41,838 nt of DNA from Spirochaetota bacterium (GTDB taxonomy: Bacteria; Spirochaetota; UBA4802; JAFGDQ01): the NCBI GenBank assembly GCA_016934735.1, contig JAFGSG010000054.1:1-41838 (forward strand). Direction: 5' to 3'. This document shows positions 7,753 to 16,692 of the stretch, one piece after another. The position numbers were made by a program, and so were the translations under genes. A model generated the notes under the pieces. That model was given only the letters and a program-made list of their open reading frames with translations, searched no databases and was not told the DNA's origin. Each line of letters opens with the position of its first letter. The first letter of the stretch is position 1.

Positions 7753-8391
7753 TTATTCGTTTGTTTTCTTTCTCTTCGAACGCAGGCCCGCGTTTATCTC
7801 TTTTGAAAAAATCTCAAGATGCTGAATAATGATCTTTACTTTTTTTGAAAAATAATTGTTTGCCATTACAACAGGAATTGCAATAAACAAACCTGCCGCC
7901 GTAGCCAGCAATGCTTTTGATATGCTGCGCATCACGACTTCAGCGCCTGTGCTTCCGAGCGTGCCAAGCCCGTAGAACGCCTTAATTACACCGAGCACAG
8001 TACCCAGCAGACCTATGAAAGGTGCATTGTTTCCGAGGGTATTTAATATGGTAAGCCGCTTCTCAAGAAAAATCTTTTCCTCGATGATTTTCCCGGACAT
8101 TAAATCCGGCAGATCCTCTACATTTTTCTCCGCATAATTTATTGAAAATTGCGCGAAACGTGTATATACATTATCCCCTGCTTCCTTTACCAGTTCTGCA
8201 ACTGCTTTAATATCGCGCTTGCGGAATGATTCAATTAATTTACCGGCAAAAATCTCAATTTTTTTATTTGTGTTTCTTTTAAATATTATTGTCCTTTCTA
8301 TGCCTACAGCCAGAGCTATTATGCTTGCAGCAAGAAGCATAATAAAAACAAAACCTTCAGCATAACCTACTAAACTTAATGTATCCGACAT
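7753..8391 (-). CDS. exbB: ExbB/TolQ/MotA-family proton channel
   Basis: 212 residues with three membrane helices at about 12-32, 115-140 and 155-180. The conserved MotA/TolQ/ExbB core is clear: 'NAPFIGLLGTVLGVIKAFYGL' at the second helix and 'ISKALLATAAGLFIAIPVV' at the third. It heads the operon and probably forms the pentameric motor with ExbD. The ribosome site is weak (GAGAG). Confidence 0.88.
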   Translation of the reverse strand: MSDTLSLVGYAEGFVFIMLLAASIIALAVGIERTIIFKRNTNKKIEIFAGKLIESFRKRDIKAVAELVKEAGDNVYTRFAQFSINYAEKNVEDLPDLMSGKIIEEKIFLEKRLTILNTLGNNAPFIGLLGTVLGVIKAFYGLGTLGSTGAEVVMRSISKALLATAAGLFIAIPVVMANNYFSKKVKIIIQHLEIFSKEINAGLRSKRKKTNE

Positions 8392-8510
8392 ATTTTTCTC
8401 TCTTGATTTTTTTTAAATATAAACCCGCAGTAAACAAATTTACTGTTTAAAATTATTTTTAATTATAAGCCATCAATATTATATACATTGCAGTCTATAA
8501 TATTCTTACA

Positions 8511-8562
8511 ATACAGGTTTTAAGGCTGCATCTGAGTTTACATAAGCAGCCTTATCCTGTAT
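8511..8562 (-). terminator. Two-part hairpin after the 8584-9303 barrel gene
   Basis: Nested inverted repeats ATACAGG / CCTGTAT (8511-8517, 8556-8562) and AAGGCTGC / GCAGCCTT (8522-8529, 8546-8553), beginning about 22 bases past the stop. Stable, but no long T-run follows on the minus strand. It may act as a terminator or protect the mRNA 3' end. Confidence 0.5.
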
Positions 8563-8583
8563 GGTAAATATTATATTCCAACC

Positions 8584-9303
8584 CTAGAACCATCCGAATG
8601 CAGCGATAACTTTAACATTTGCGCCGCTGAAATGTTTATCTTTATAGACATCATTATCAAGGCCGTTTATATACCTGTAGGACCCGCCTATTCCTATACG
8701 GCAGAACCTGGCCAGATTGACAAATATATTGACTTCAGGCTCAACTACAAAAAATTTATCTGCGCCTCTATGATCATCGTCATCATCATCATCGTCTGAA
8801 GAAAAATTAAGCCCGCCGCCGCCGATTGTTGTACCAATTGAAAAATGCACCAGTTTTTTAGGGAAGAAATAATATTCTATCATTCCGCCGCCATATCCGA
8901 AATTCACATAGTCTTTATTATCGGTATATGATTTATCACCGAAATCTTTCCTTTCATTCGGATATGCAAGACCTGCGCCGCTGAAGCCGACAACGAAATT
9001 ATCCAGTATAACACCTGCGCGGAAACCGGGCAGAAACGCATCTTTGTGTTTTATTCTCGCATAAGATCCGGTAAATGCTCCGTAACCGGAAATGTAAATA
9101 TCCTTACCCATGCCTCCGAAAAAAGTATTTACTACACGCTTCGGTTTATCAGGTTTTTCTGCATCCTGAGCAGTCTTTTCAGATTCCTGTACAACCTTTT
9201 CCATATCTCCGTTTTCCTTTTCTGTTTCCTGCGCAAATGCGCCTGTAATATTCAACAGAAATACGGCCAGAAATACGAAGAAAAATTTTAACATTCTTTT
9301 CAT
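8584..9303 (-). CDS. Outer-membrane beta-barrel protein with acidic loop
   Basis: 239 residues: a cleavable signal (about 1-24, ending AFA), a hydrophilic Glu/Lys/Asp-rich linker (25-57), then a Gly/aromatic beta-rich barrel ending AFGWF. A run of eight consecutive Asp followed by His sits in a probable loop (about residue 175-183) and could bind a divalent cation; that is inference. The ribosome site is strong (AGGAGG). It follows the same general plan as the barrels at 4105 and 4774 but has no LytTR-type repeat. The hairpin at 8511-8562 separates it from exbB. Confidence 0.62.
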   Translation of the reverse strand: MKRMLKFFFVFLAVFLLNITGAFAQETEKENGDMEKVVQESEKTAQDAEKPDKPKRVVNTFFGGMGKDIYISGYGAFTGSYARIKHKDAFLPGFRAGVILDNFVVGFSGAGLAYPNERKDFGDKSYTDNKDYVNFGYGGGMIEYYFFPKKLVHFSIGTTIGGGGLNFSSDDDDDDDDHRGADKFFVVEPEVNIFVNLARFCRIGIGGSYRYINGLDNDVYKDKHFSGANVKVIAAFGWF

Positions 9304-9820
9304 AATGTCCTCCTTGTAAATTTTTCAGAGCGCAGCAGAATATATAAATACCAAGTTTAATTATAATTCTAAATACGCTATGAATTGCTTTATTGATTAA
9401 ACAAATATGCAGGATAATATTGTTACTTTCTGCGGAAAAAATTTTTCGGTGGAAAGTACTGTCTTGAAGGATTACTCAAATAAAACATGAAAATCTGTTT
9501 CGTTGCCTGATTATAAATACATAATGAAAGTCTTTTATAAACTAATCCGAAATTAATCCCGTATTAAATAAATTGTCAGTTTATAAGTTTAAATTCTTCT
9601 TTTTAAGACCTTAGATATATTATGAAATGACATATCTGAAATTGTAAATTATCTTCGAAAAAAAGATGTGCATAAAAACAGTTAAAATCCCAATAATCAA
9701 AGTGATTTCCAGATTATTGATTAAAATATTTAATCTTTTTAATTTTTTTTCCAGAGAAATCTTGACTTGTAACTAAAAAATATCTAAATTAAAAATAATT
9801 TATTAAAGGAGCAAAGGATT
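9304..9820. other. Divergent AT-rich intergenic region, 517 bp
   Basis: Separates the minus-strand barrel gene from the plus-strand isomerase gene. A candidate promoter for the isomerase is TTGACT (9762-9767), 17 bases, TAAATT (9785-9790), followed by the ribosome site AAAGGAG (9805-9811). Nothing else recognisable was found between 9330 and 9760; there are many A/T runs and no credible coding frame. Confidence 0.5.
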
Positions 9821-10252
9821 ATGAAAAAAGTTGAAAATGGGAATACGGTCAAGGTTCATTATACCGGAAAATATGATGATGGTACTGTATTTGATTCATC
9901 AAAAGAGCGCGACCCTTTAGAATTTACCATTGGAAGCGGGCAGGTTATTCCGGGATTTGATAATGCTTTAGTGGGGATGGGAGTAAACGAAAAAAAATCC
10001 GTTAAAATACCCGTTGACGAAGCATATGGAGAAAGAAGAAAAGAATTAATTTTCAATATACCCAAAACCGAATTACCGGACGGACTGATTCCGAAATTGG
10101 GGCAGCAATTACAAATGAAAAATCCCAAAGGACATAGTATTATTGTAACTGTATCTGATATCAAGGATACTGCTATTGAAATTGATGGAAATCATCCGTT
10201 AGCCGGTCAGGATCTTAATTTTGATATTGAACTGGTAGAAATTGTAGTTTAA
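9821..10252 (+). CDS. slyD: SlyD-like FKBP-type peptidyl-prolyl isomerase
   Basis: A 143-residue cis-trans prolyl isomerase of the SlyD type. The FKBP core is split by an insert-in-flap domain: 'VKVHYTGKYDDGTVFDSS' at the start, GQVIPGFDNALVGM in the middle, 'VDEAYGER' at the insert boundary, and 'NHPLAGQDLNFDIELVEI' closing the domain. The His/Cys-rich metal tail of E. coli SlyD is absent, as in many short homologues. It probably acts as a cytoplasmic folding helper. Strong ribosome site AAAGGAG, nine bases before ATG; it appears monocistronic. Confidence 0.9.
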   Translation: MKKVENGNTVKVHYTGKYDDGTVFDSSKERDPLEFTIGSGQVIPGFDNALVGMGVNEKKSVKIPVDEAYGERRKELIFNIPKTELPDGLIPKLGQQLQMKNPKGHSIIVTVSDIKDTAIEIDGNHPLAGQDLNFDIELVEIVV

Positions 10253-10383
10253 AAATTGCCGTATATACAGTTGAAATCGATTCCGGCAGATTAAGAGTCC
10301 GGATCATACTGCTAAGTATAAGGAAGTCAACATGAAAGTTTGCGGAAATGATTCCGCTGGTTCTGCGAATTTTATTATATATA

Positions 10384-12120
10384 TCAATCTTCTTTAAATC
10401 TGAAAAACGTTACTTTGTTTTTTAGATCTTCAGCTAATGAACTCAGCCGGATTGCGTTTGCGGCCATTTCCTCCGCACCCGCAGCGCTGGTTTGAGTCAA
10501 ATCATTTATGTTTGTCATTGATTTCATTATCTCGCCTACCGCATTTCTCTGTTCCCCGGAAGCCGATCTGACTTCGTCAGAACGTACTTTTAATTCATCA
10601 ATACTTTCGTTGACCAGATCGTTTGTTGATTGTTGTTTTCCCATACTGGAGACAATATTTTTCATCATATTATCAACAAGTTCCACACCGCTGATTACGC
10701 GTGTAATGCTTTCAATACCGTCTACAACATTTGTCATACCGTTGCTTATTTCACTATTGTTCTTTTTAATCAGAGAATCAATATCATTTATGCTTGCTGC
10801 AGTTTCTTCGGCAAGTTTGGATATTTCATCCGCAACTACTGCAAATCCCCTGCCCGCCTCCCCTGCCCTCGCCGCTTCAATTGCGGCATTCAGAGAAAGT
10901 AAATTGATCTGATTGGATATATCATTAATTATACCGATAATATCAGTGACCTGGTTCGAACTTTCACTTATCTCGTTCATACTTTTATTCATTAAATTAA
11001 GCGATTCATTGCCGGACTTCGCCTGCTCACTGATATTCCTGGAAAAATCCTGAGCCTCTGAAACCCATTTAGCCATTTCCCTGATATTTTCAGAAAGTTG
11101 ATTCATCAATCCGATAAAATCATTCAATTTCTCGTACTGGTAAGTTGAATTATCAGATACGTTATCAACTCCCGCGGAAATCTCTTCCATGGATGCAGTT
11201 ATCTCTTCTGACGATGCAGCCTGACTCTGCGCATTATTTGAAAAGGTGCTTATTGAAGCTGATAATTCCTCGGAAGATGATCCGAGCTCAGCAGCAGCAT
11301 CAATTACTTTGCCTATTACATCCTGAACCCTGCCTATAAATTGATTGTAAAGAATTCCAAGTTCCGTGAGTTCGTCTTTAGCTTTTTCCCTGACAGGATA
11401 TGTTGCATTGAGATAACCGGCCGCTCCTTTTGAAAAAATATTTTTAAAAAATGAAAGGGATGTTGAAATATTTCTTGAGATCAACACAGTGATTAGAACA
11501 GAAAGGATAATTAGAACAACCGATATGCCTGATGAAAAGATTACGGCTTTCTGGATAGATTCCCTTGAATCCGCCTGAGCATTATCCAGCAGCATTTTGC
11601 TCCGCGTAGTCAGCAAACGAAGATTCATAACAATATCGTCCAGATAATCGATTGTTTCTTTTGTAAATTCAGATGCAAAATTCAGATTATTATTATTAAT
11701 CTGCTCAATAATTTTTTTCTCGGATTCTTCACAATTTTTTAACGCTTCCTGTATTTTTATTACTGCATTTTTTGATGTCTCTTCTTTAATTAAAGTAACA
11801 ACTTCCATGGTTAATTCATCTATCGATTTGTGCGCAGTAGCTACGGCGACAACAGTTGTCATAGTTCGTTCTATATCTCCCTTCCTCAAATAGGACATAA
11901 GTTCATTTAGTTTCACATTAAAGGATAAAATACTGTTTTCAATTTCCATTGATTTACTTGTAACTATGGAAGTATTCCCCAAATCCCCTATTATGTTTTC
12001 AGTATATTTCAACTCATAGATAAGAAATCCGACTGTAGCAATTGATAAAAACAAAATCAATAATAAACTTACAGTAATTTTTGTTGTGATTTTATACCCG
12101 GATAGATTGATTAATTTCAT
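10384..12120 (-). CDS. Methyl-accepting chemotaxis protein
   Basis: 578 residues. The first membrane helix is at about 12-35, followed by a helical periplasmic four-helix-bundle type sensor (about 36-190), a second membrane helix (about 192-215), a divergent HAMP linker and a long cytoplasmic signalling coiled coil. The CheA/CheW-binding hairpin tip is intact ([19 protein letters not shown]). The protein ends FRFKED without a CheR-tethering pentapeptide. Ribosome site AGAGGA. No other chemotaxis genes are nearby, so it is an orphan receptor; the ligand is unknown. Confidence 0.88.
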   Translation of the reverse strand: MKLINLSGYKITTKITVSLLLILFLSIATVGFLIYELKYTENIIGDLGNTSIVTSKSMEIENSILSFNVKLNELMSYLRKGDIERTMTTVVAVATAHKSIDELTMEVVTLIKEETSKNAVIKIQEALKNCEESEKKIIEQINNNNLNFASEFTKETIDYLDDIVMNLRLLTTRSKMLLDNAQADSRESIQKAVIFSSGISVVLIILSVLITVLISRNISTSLSFFKNIFSKGAAGYLNATYPVREKAKDELTELGILYNQFIGRVQDVIGKVIDAAAELGSSSEELSASISTFSNNAQSQAASSEEITASMEEISAGVDNVSDNSTYQYEKLNDFIGLMNQLSENIREMAKWVSEAQDFSRNISEQAKSGNESLNLMNKSMNEISESSNQVTDIIGIINDISNQINLLSLNAAIEAARAGEAGRGFAVVADEISKLAEETAASINDIDSLIKKNNSEISNGMTNVVDGIESITRVISGVELVDNMMKNIVSSMGKQQSTNDLVNESIDELKVRSDEVRSASGEQRNAVGEIMKSMTNINDLTQTSAAGAEEMAANAIRLSSLAEDLKNKVTFFRFKED

Positions 12121-12388
12121 GGAATCCTCTTTATTACTCTGTTTGAATTTATTACCTGATGTAGTGGTTCTGATGTAAAATCACAACCAAAATTACAAAT
12201 ATTTCAGTTATAATACTTTTATTGAATGTATCGTAATTTTTAATCAGATTAATTACAAGTAAACAGAAAAATTATCCCATTTAGTAAAAATAATTACAAA
12301 AAACAATATTTAACAAATTTCCTTTCATATTACGAAGTTCCATATTATAAACAGGCAGTAAGAATAATTATTTATTTTGTCCTGGCTC

Positions 12389-13345
12389 CTAAACAAGAGG
12401 CCTTGGCAGCAGCTTTGCGCGTTCTGCAATTTCAGCTATCTTATGCTCCCATTCTATCGCCATGATATGAACGCCTGCTATCCCTTTTATATCTCTTAAC
12501 TGTTCTATAGATTCACATATTATAGCGATACCTTCTTCTGCAGCCCTTTCTTTCGGAACTCCGTTAATACGTTTTATTACAGAGTCCGGTATGTTTATTC
12601 CGGGGACATTGTCTGTAAGATATTTCGCCATGCCTGCAGATTTAAGCGGAATTAAACCAGCCAATATGCTGCATCTTTTATCCAGGCCCATATCACGGAC
12701 TGTTTCCATCCACTCACGGAACTTCTCAATATTGAATATGCCCTGTGTCTGAATAAAATCAGCACCTGCATCTATTTTCTTTTTTAAATGCAAAGCGCGG
12801 AACTCTTCAGGCGGTGCAAACGGATTTGCTGCTGCTCCTATAAACATCGGCACATCGCCTTGTATCAAATCCCCGTCACCAAGCATTTTCTTTTCATCAC
12901 GGAGACGCTTCACCATTCCGATAAGCTGTATGGAATCCAGGTCAAAAACTTTTTTAGCATTTTTCTGACTGCCAAAACTTTGATGATCCCCGGAAATTGA
13001 AAGCATGTTTTTTATTCCGAGCGCTGATGCGCCCATAATATCGCTCTGCATAGCAATGCGGTTGCGGTCACGGCATGTCATCTGCATAACAGGTTCAATG
13101 CCCATCCGTGCAAGTATTGCGGCAGTTGCAATGCTGGACATGCGCACAACAGCAGTCTGACAATCGGTTATATTTACCGCGTCAGCCATGCCCCTCAGAA
13201 ACCCGGCCTTTTTTTCAATGACGGAAATGTCCGTACCCCTTGGAGGCCCGAGCTCAACTGTCACCGCAAAATGGCCTTCATTAAGCACTTTTTCCAGATT
13301 ACTGTCTGCCTTCATTGCCTGCAATCCTCCTGAATCGCTTTCCAT
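12389..13345 (-). CDS. metF: Methylenetetrahydrofolate reductase, MetF type
   Basis: 318 residues of the MTHFR TIM-barrel family, which interconverts methylene- and methyl-tetrahydrofolate with FAD. Visible are VTVELGPPRG with the catalytic Glu, 'QMTCRDRNRIAMQSDIMG' and the flavin-site SISGDH. The first ATG overlaps the MetV stop (TAATG), which suggests translational coupling. An internal Met11 (13315) is preceded by AGGAGG 10 bases upstream and could be the real start. It lies last in a six-gene operon with MetV, an HdrC-like protein, a membrane cytochrome and two multihaem cytochromes. Electrons therefore probably do not come directly from NADH, unlike in E. coli MetF. Confidence 0.88.
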   Translation of the reverse strand: MESDSGGLQAMKADSNLEKVLNEGHFAVTVELGPPRGTDISVIEKKAGFLRGMADAVNITDCQTAVVRMSSIATAAILARMGIEPVMQMTCRDRNRIAMQSDIMGASALGIKNMLSISGDHQSFGSQKNAKKVFDLDSIQLIGMVKRLRDEKKMLGDGDLIQGDVPMFIGAAANPFAPPEEFRALHLKKKIDAGADFIQTQGIFNIEKFREWMETVRDMGLDKRCSILAGLIPLKSAGMAKYLTDNVPGINIPDSVIKRINGVPKERAAEEGIAIICESIEQLRDIKGIAGVHIMAIEWEHKIAEIAERAKLLPRPLV

Positions 13346-14019
13346 TACTTCCGGTATCTTTTCTCATATCCGGACTGAATAAACGAGGCCGGGCCTTTGT
13401 CAATCCAGTCCATAGGCGGCTGTATGGGAAGTATGTTCTCAAGACGGTTCTGCGCCTTTAACCGTTCATAAATTTTATTCCATGCGCAGGGCACATCCCT
13501 GCTTACCTCACAGCTGCCGTCCGCATTAGTTCCGCTGCATGGCCCGTTTAAAAGGCTCTTGGCACAACAGGTCACAGGGCAGATGCCGCCTGTATAACCG
13601 AGTTTGCAGTTTCCGCATGTTCTGCACCGTTCTTCAAAAAACGCTATATCGCGGTCAAGTCCAATGAACATTGTATTAAGGGCGGGGAAAACCGGCTTTG
13701 ATTCATACTTTTCTGCGAGATACTGCACGCCTACGCCGCATGCTGTTGAAATGATGCAATCATGTTCCTTAACCATATCCTCAATATCTGCCAGATATTC
13801 TGCATTGCACTGTCTTTCTGTAACAAAAACGGAAAATTCAACACGCTGGCCTTTTTGTGAAAAACATTCGGACAACTCCTGCGTTAAAATTTCAGTCTCA
13901 CGCTGCCCGCCCGCAAGACATACAGACGTGCAGGCTCCGCACCCGACGCAAAGGATACGCGAATAATCCTTAACCATATTAAATATTTCATCCAATGGTT
14001 TTCTTTTTGCTTTTATCAT
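13345..14019 (-). CDS. metV: MetV-type zinc/iron-sulfur partner of MetF
   Basis: 224 residues of the MTHFR C-terminal-domain family, known from acetogens as the MetV subunit that binds MetF. Cys clusters are CVGCGACTSVC near residue 20, CRTCGNC near 135 and a Cys-rich tail (GGICPVTCCAKSLLNGPCSG and later CEVS...PCAW). These probably hold Fe-S and zinc sites that pass electrons to MetF's flavin. The start has GGAGA. The gene sits between a tetrahaem cytochrome gene (12-bp gap) and metF (overlap). Confidence 0.85.
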   Translation of the reverse strand: MIKAKRKPLDEIFNMVKDYSRILCVGCGACTSVCLAGGQRETEILTQELSECFSQKGQRVEFSVFVTERQCNAEYLADIEDMVKEHDCIISTACGVGVQYLAEKYESKPVFPALNTMFIGLDRDIAFFEERCRTCGNCKLGYTGGICPVTCCAKSLLNGPCSGTNADGSCEVSRDVPCAWNKIYERLKAQNRLENILPIQPPMDWIDKGPASFIQSGYEKRYRK

Positions 14020-14031
14020 AAATTCTCCGCT

Positions 14032-14433
14032 TTACTTATTCCGCTTATGACATTCCCCGCACATTCTTGGACCTGCGGGTTTACCTGACTTTTTACCGTC
14101 ATGACACCCTATACACTGACGGTGGTAGGCTTTCTCAAGACTGGATTTCCCTGTATGGCAGCTGCTGCATAAAATCGATTTATTGTCTTCAGTTAATTCA
14201 TCCGAGTCCAGCACGTTCTTTCCATTTTCAAAACGATGATGACAATCCGTACATGAAACACCTTCTAAAGTCATGTGATTCATGTGAGGGAAATTTACAG
14301 AAGACCTGATTTTTTGTTTAAATGTATCTGTATTATTAATAATTATAGTTTCGGATTGAGCCAGGAGATATACCGGCAGGGCTATCAACATAATACAAAG
14401 AAATACAAACCCGGATTTTTTATGAATGTTCAT
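14032..14433 (-). CDS. Periplasmic tetrahaem cytochrome c3-like protein
   Basis: 133 residues with an N-terminal signal (about 1-26, ending LLAQ). Four CxxCH haem motifs follow (CTDCH, CSSCH, CIGCH, CGECH) plus extra His (FPHMNHMT, CHHRF) available as distal ligands. This matches the class III cytochrome c fold of about 110 residues. It acts in the periplasm as an electron carrier. Its ATG overlaps the stop of the upstream Fe-S protein by one base (TGATG). Confidence 0.85.
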   Translation of the reverse strand: MNIHKKSGFVFLCIMLIALPVYLLAQSETIIINNTDTFKQKIRSSVNFPHMNHMTLEGVSCTDCHHRFENGKNVLDSDELTEDNKSILCSSCHTGKSSLEKAYHRQCIGCHDGKKSGKPAGPRMCGECHKRNK

Positions 14434-14825
14434 CAGCTCTCCCCATTTCCGTCATAAGTACGATAGATTCCTTTCTCCCTGCATATGCTTCGCGCTGCGG
14501 AAATCAGTATAGGTATGCTGATGCCGACCGGACAGTAACAGCGCATACACAATACGCATTTATCCCATATAAGATGCCCGATTTCTTTATATTCATCATC
14601 TGAAATCCTCCCTTTTTTCTTATATATCCTCCCGATTGAATTGATAGCCTTATAAGAAGGTGTATAAGTCGGATCACAATTATGCGAGTTAAACAGGAAA
14701 CAGCTGTCCGAACAGATAGAACAATGCACGCAGGCAGACAGAGAGAGTTTTATTACCCCCTTTTTATTGCTGATGATTTTTTGTATTTTATTCATGGCTG
14801 CATCATTATTATCAATGACTGTCAT
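14433..14825 (-). CDS. HdrC-like protein with two [4Fe-4S] clusters
   Basis: 130 residues with two four-Cys cluster motifs. The first is CVHCSICSDSC near residue 32-42; the second is CVLCMRCYCP near 90-100, followed by VGISIPILI. The layout resembles HdrC and the ferredoxin-like subunits of Dsr/Tmc/Qmo complexes, which relay electrons between a membrane cytochrome b and a cytoplasmic catalytic subunit. There is no CCG domain, so it is not an HdrB/HdrD-type reductase. Ribosome site AAGGAG. Between the membrane protein (10-bp gap) and the cytochrome c3 (overlap). Confidence 0.8.
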   Translation of the reverse strand: MTVIDNNDAAMNKIQKIISNKKGVIKLSLSACVHCSICSDSCFLFNSHNCDPTYTPSYKAINSIGRIYKKKGRISDDEYKEIGHLIWDKCVLCMRCYCPVGISIPILISAARSICREKGIYRTYDGNGES

Positions 14826-14835
14826 ACCCGCTCCT

Positions 14836-15543
14836 TTACCATGTCCGATTACCTGGTTTCCAGTTGTATTCGCCGCTTATAAAAAAACGGGAAAATATCA
14901 GAAAAGGCATATGGCCGAGCCTGGTAAATGGAACCGCCATGATTGCTATCTCGCCTGAAATTATATGTATTAAAAGGCAAGTCCTGTAATTAAAAAACTG
15001 ATGATACGCATTAAATGCAGAAATAAAAGGAATCATAACAAGAAGCAGTATAAAATAATCGTTTATTGTACTCAGCAGGCGTACACGCGGACTTAAAATA
15101 CGGCGCATTAAAAAAAATAAGCATATCATGATTATGCAGACCGTAAATCCATTCATCAGTTTATCCGGGAGCACAAAAAGGCTTATTCCAAAATAATGAT
15201 CTGAAAGAATATTGTGTGCACTAAGAAAAACCGGAGTAACAAAGATTAATATATGAAAAACCAGGCTTACTATGCCCATGACAGGATTGGTTCCGAATAT
15301 GGTTCTTTTTATTTTCAGCTTTAATGAGATAAATACTTTCTCAATTCCCGGTTTTTCCCTGAACAATATTGCTCTATCATCTGTAACAGGATTTGATGCA
15401 GGCTTGTAATGACTATTAATTCTGCGTGTAAAGCGCGCAAACTGAATTATGCGGTACAAACATCCGGCTGCAAAAATCAACAGCGAAAAAACAAATACAG
15501 GACCGCATAGTACACTATAAAGATCATAAAAAAAATAACTCAC
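14836..15543 (-). CDS. Cytochrome-b-like membrane subunit (NarI/DsrM/TmcC type)
   Basis: 235 residues with about five or six membrane helices. His residues sit in helices or at their ends (VFHILIF, SAHN, AYHQFF, LLIHIISGE, RLGHM), as expected for haem b ligands in the NarI/DsrM/TmcC group. It probably links periplasmic cytochromes or the quinone pool with the cytoplasmic Fe-S protein next door. The GTG start is preceded by AGGAG. I cannot tell by eye which His pairs bind haem. Confidence 0.75.
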   Translation of the reverse strand: MSYFFYDLYSVLCGPVFVFSLLIFAAGCLYRIIQFARFTRRINSHYKPASNPVTDDRAILFREKPGIEKVFISLKLKIKRTIFGTNPVMGIVSLVFHILIFVTPVFLSAHNILSDHYFGISLFVLPDKLMNGFTVCIIMICLFFLMRRILSPRVRLLSTINDYFILLLVMIPFISAFNAYHQFFNYRTCLLIHIISGEIAIMAVPFTRLGHMPFLIFSRFFISGEYNWKPGNRTW

Positions 15544-15565
15544 AAACTATTTCTCCTGCCGAGTA

Positions 15566-15871
15566 CTATTTAGCGGGTTTATGACACTCATTACATTGAA
15601 TTGCCCTGGGGCCGCTATTCATACTCTTATGGCAATCTGCGCAGTATTTGTGAGCATCATTTTTTGACTTAACAGCATTATGGCACCCTGTGCAGTCTTT
15701 GGCCTTTTCCCCCGTCATGGCTGTATGTTTGGCATGAGTGAACAATACGGCAGTCCTGCTATTGCCTGTTTTTTTAATTGTAACATCTTTTACCGACGGC
15801 GTAAGATTCGTAATGAAAAAAATCGTACCGAAAAACATTAAAACAACAGGAACTAATAATGATCTTTTCAT
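15566..15871 (-). CDS. Small periplasmic trihaem cytochrome
   Basis: 101 residues: an N-terminal signal or anchor helix (about 5-25), then three CxxCH motifs (CTGCH, CADCH, CNECH) and FTHAKHTAM, which can supply distal His ligands. It resembles a shortened cytochrome c3/c7. First gene of the operon ending in metF; ribosome site GAGGA. It is probably the entry or exit point for electrons on the periplasmic side. Confidence 0.8.
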   Translation of the reverse strand: MKRSLLVPVVLMFFGTIFFITNLTPSVKDVTIKKTGNSRTAVLFTHAKHTAMTGEKAKDCTGCHNAVKSKNDAHKYCADCHKSMNSGPRAIQCNECHKPAK

Positions 15872-16164
15872 ATTTCGCTATCCTCATTAATGTTTTTAAA
15901 TATAAACAATTATTAAAACATACAATTGGAAATGTCAATTGAAATAGTATAATTCAGATGCTTCGCGAAAATGCAGTAAAAAGCAATGTTAACAAACACT
16001 CACCAAAATTCAAAATATATATTGACATTTTATAAACCCCCTGAGAAACTGAATTTCTAAAATAAATATTCTGATTTTATATTGTTTCTTCAGAACCTGC
16101 CTATCGATCGGGGCAGATTGCCGGTTCATCAGTCATTAAAAATTAATTTTAAGGAGATATTAAA
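15872..16164. promoter_or_regulatory. Divergent promoter region of the cytochrome-metF operon and the cupin gene
   Basis: 293 bp of AT-rich DNA between divergent genes. A TTGACATTTT (16022-16031) resembles a -35 for the cupin gene, but no good -10 lies 17 bases on. The cupin ribosome site AAGGAGA ends nine bases before its ATG. No clear -10 was seen on the operon side and no known operator was recognised. Confidence 0.35.
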
Positions 16165-16518
16165 ATGAGCTATAAAATCACAAAAGCAAATGAAGCTACT
16201 CCGTATGACCCGCCGGGCCATTACAATATGCTTGCCACCAGGCTTCATAATGCCGCTGATGTCAACGAAGGAAGACTTGTAATGGGTCTGTCTCATTTTC
16301 TTCCGGGCGGAGGCGCAAAACAAAATGCAGTACCTTCAGAATTTATTTATTATATTGTCAGCGGAGAAATGACCGTTACACTGGACGATGGAACTTTTGT
16401 TTTAAAAGCCGGAGATACAATTCACTGCGGCCCAATGACAACAAAAGAGATTAAAAACAATGGTTTTGTCACAGCAACTATGCTGGTTGTTCTTCTTCCG
16501 CCTGTTGAGAACAAATAA
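16165..16518 (+). CDS. Small cupin-domain protein
   Basis: 117 residues forming a single cupin barrel. The second cupin motif is seen as 'LKAGDTIHCGPMTTKEIKN', and 'EFIYYIVSGEMTVTLDDG' corresponds to motif 1. Only some of the usual metal-binding His/Glu are present: a His in motif 2, a Glu and Tyr in motif 1, and no HxH pair. Metal binding and activity are therefore uncertain. Start chosen at the ATG after AAGGAGA. Ends before a strong hairpin at 16533. Confidence 0.7.
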   Translation: MSYKITKANEATPYDPPGHYNMLATRLHNAADVNEGRLVMGLSHFLPGGGAKQNAVPSEFIYYIVSGEMTVTLDDGTFVLKAGDTIHCGPMTTKEIKNNGFVTATMLVVLLPPVENK

Positions 16519-16532
16519 AATTCAATGAAAAT

Positions 16533-16552
16533 CCCCGCCGCAAGCGGCGGGG
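16533..16552 (+). terminator. GC-rich hairpin after the cupin gene
   Basis: Perfect 9-bp stem CCCCGCCGC / GCGGCGGGG with a 2-base AA loop (probably opening to a tetraloop), 14 bases past the cupin stop. No T-run follows on the plus strand; on the minus strand ATTTTC follows. It probably blocks transcription in both directions between convergent genes. Confidence 0.5.
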
Positions 16553-16692
16553 TATCAAAAACGAAGAATCTTTTTCGCGGCAAGCCGAGAGGAATTAAGC
16601 CAAAAGAGATTAAAATAGCATCCTATCCATATAACCGAATATCAATCGAAATATCTGATTGAGAAAACAACGAAAATCCACTGGCGAAATTC

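Noticed and set aside
15872..16164. A riboswitch upstream of the metVF operon
   Set aside because: No conserved riboswitch core (SAM, cobalamin or THF type) could be recognised in this short AT-rich divergent region.
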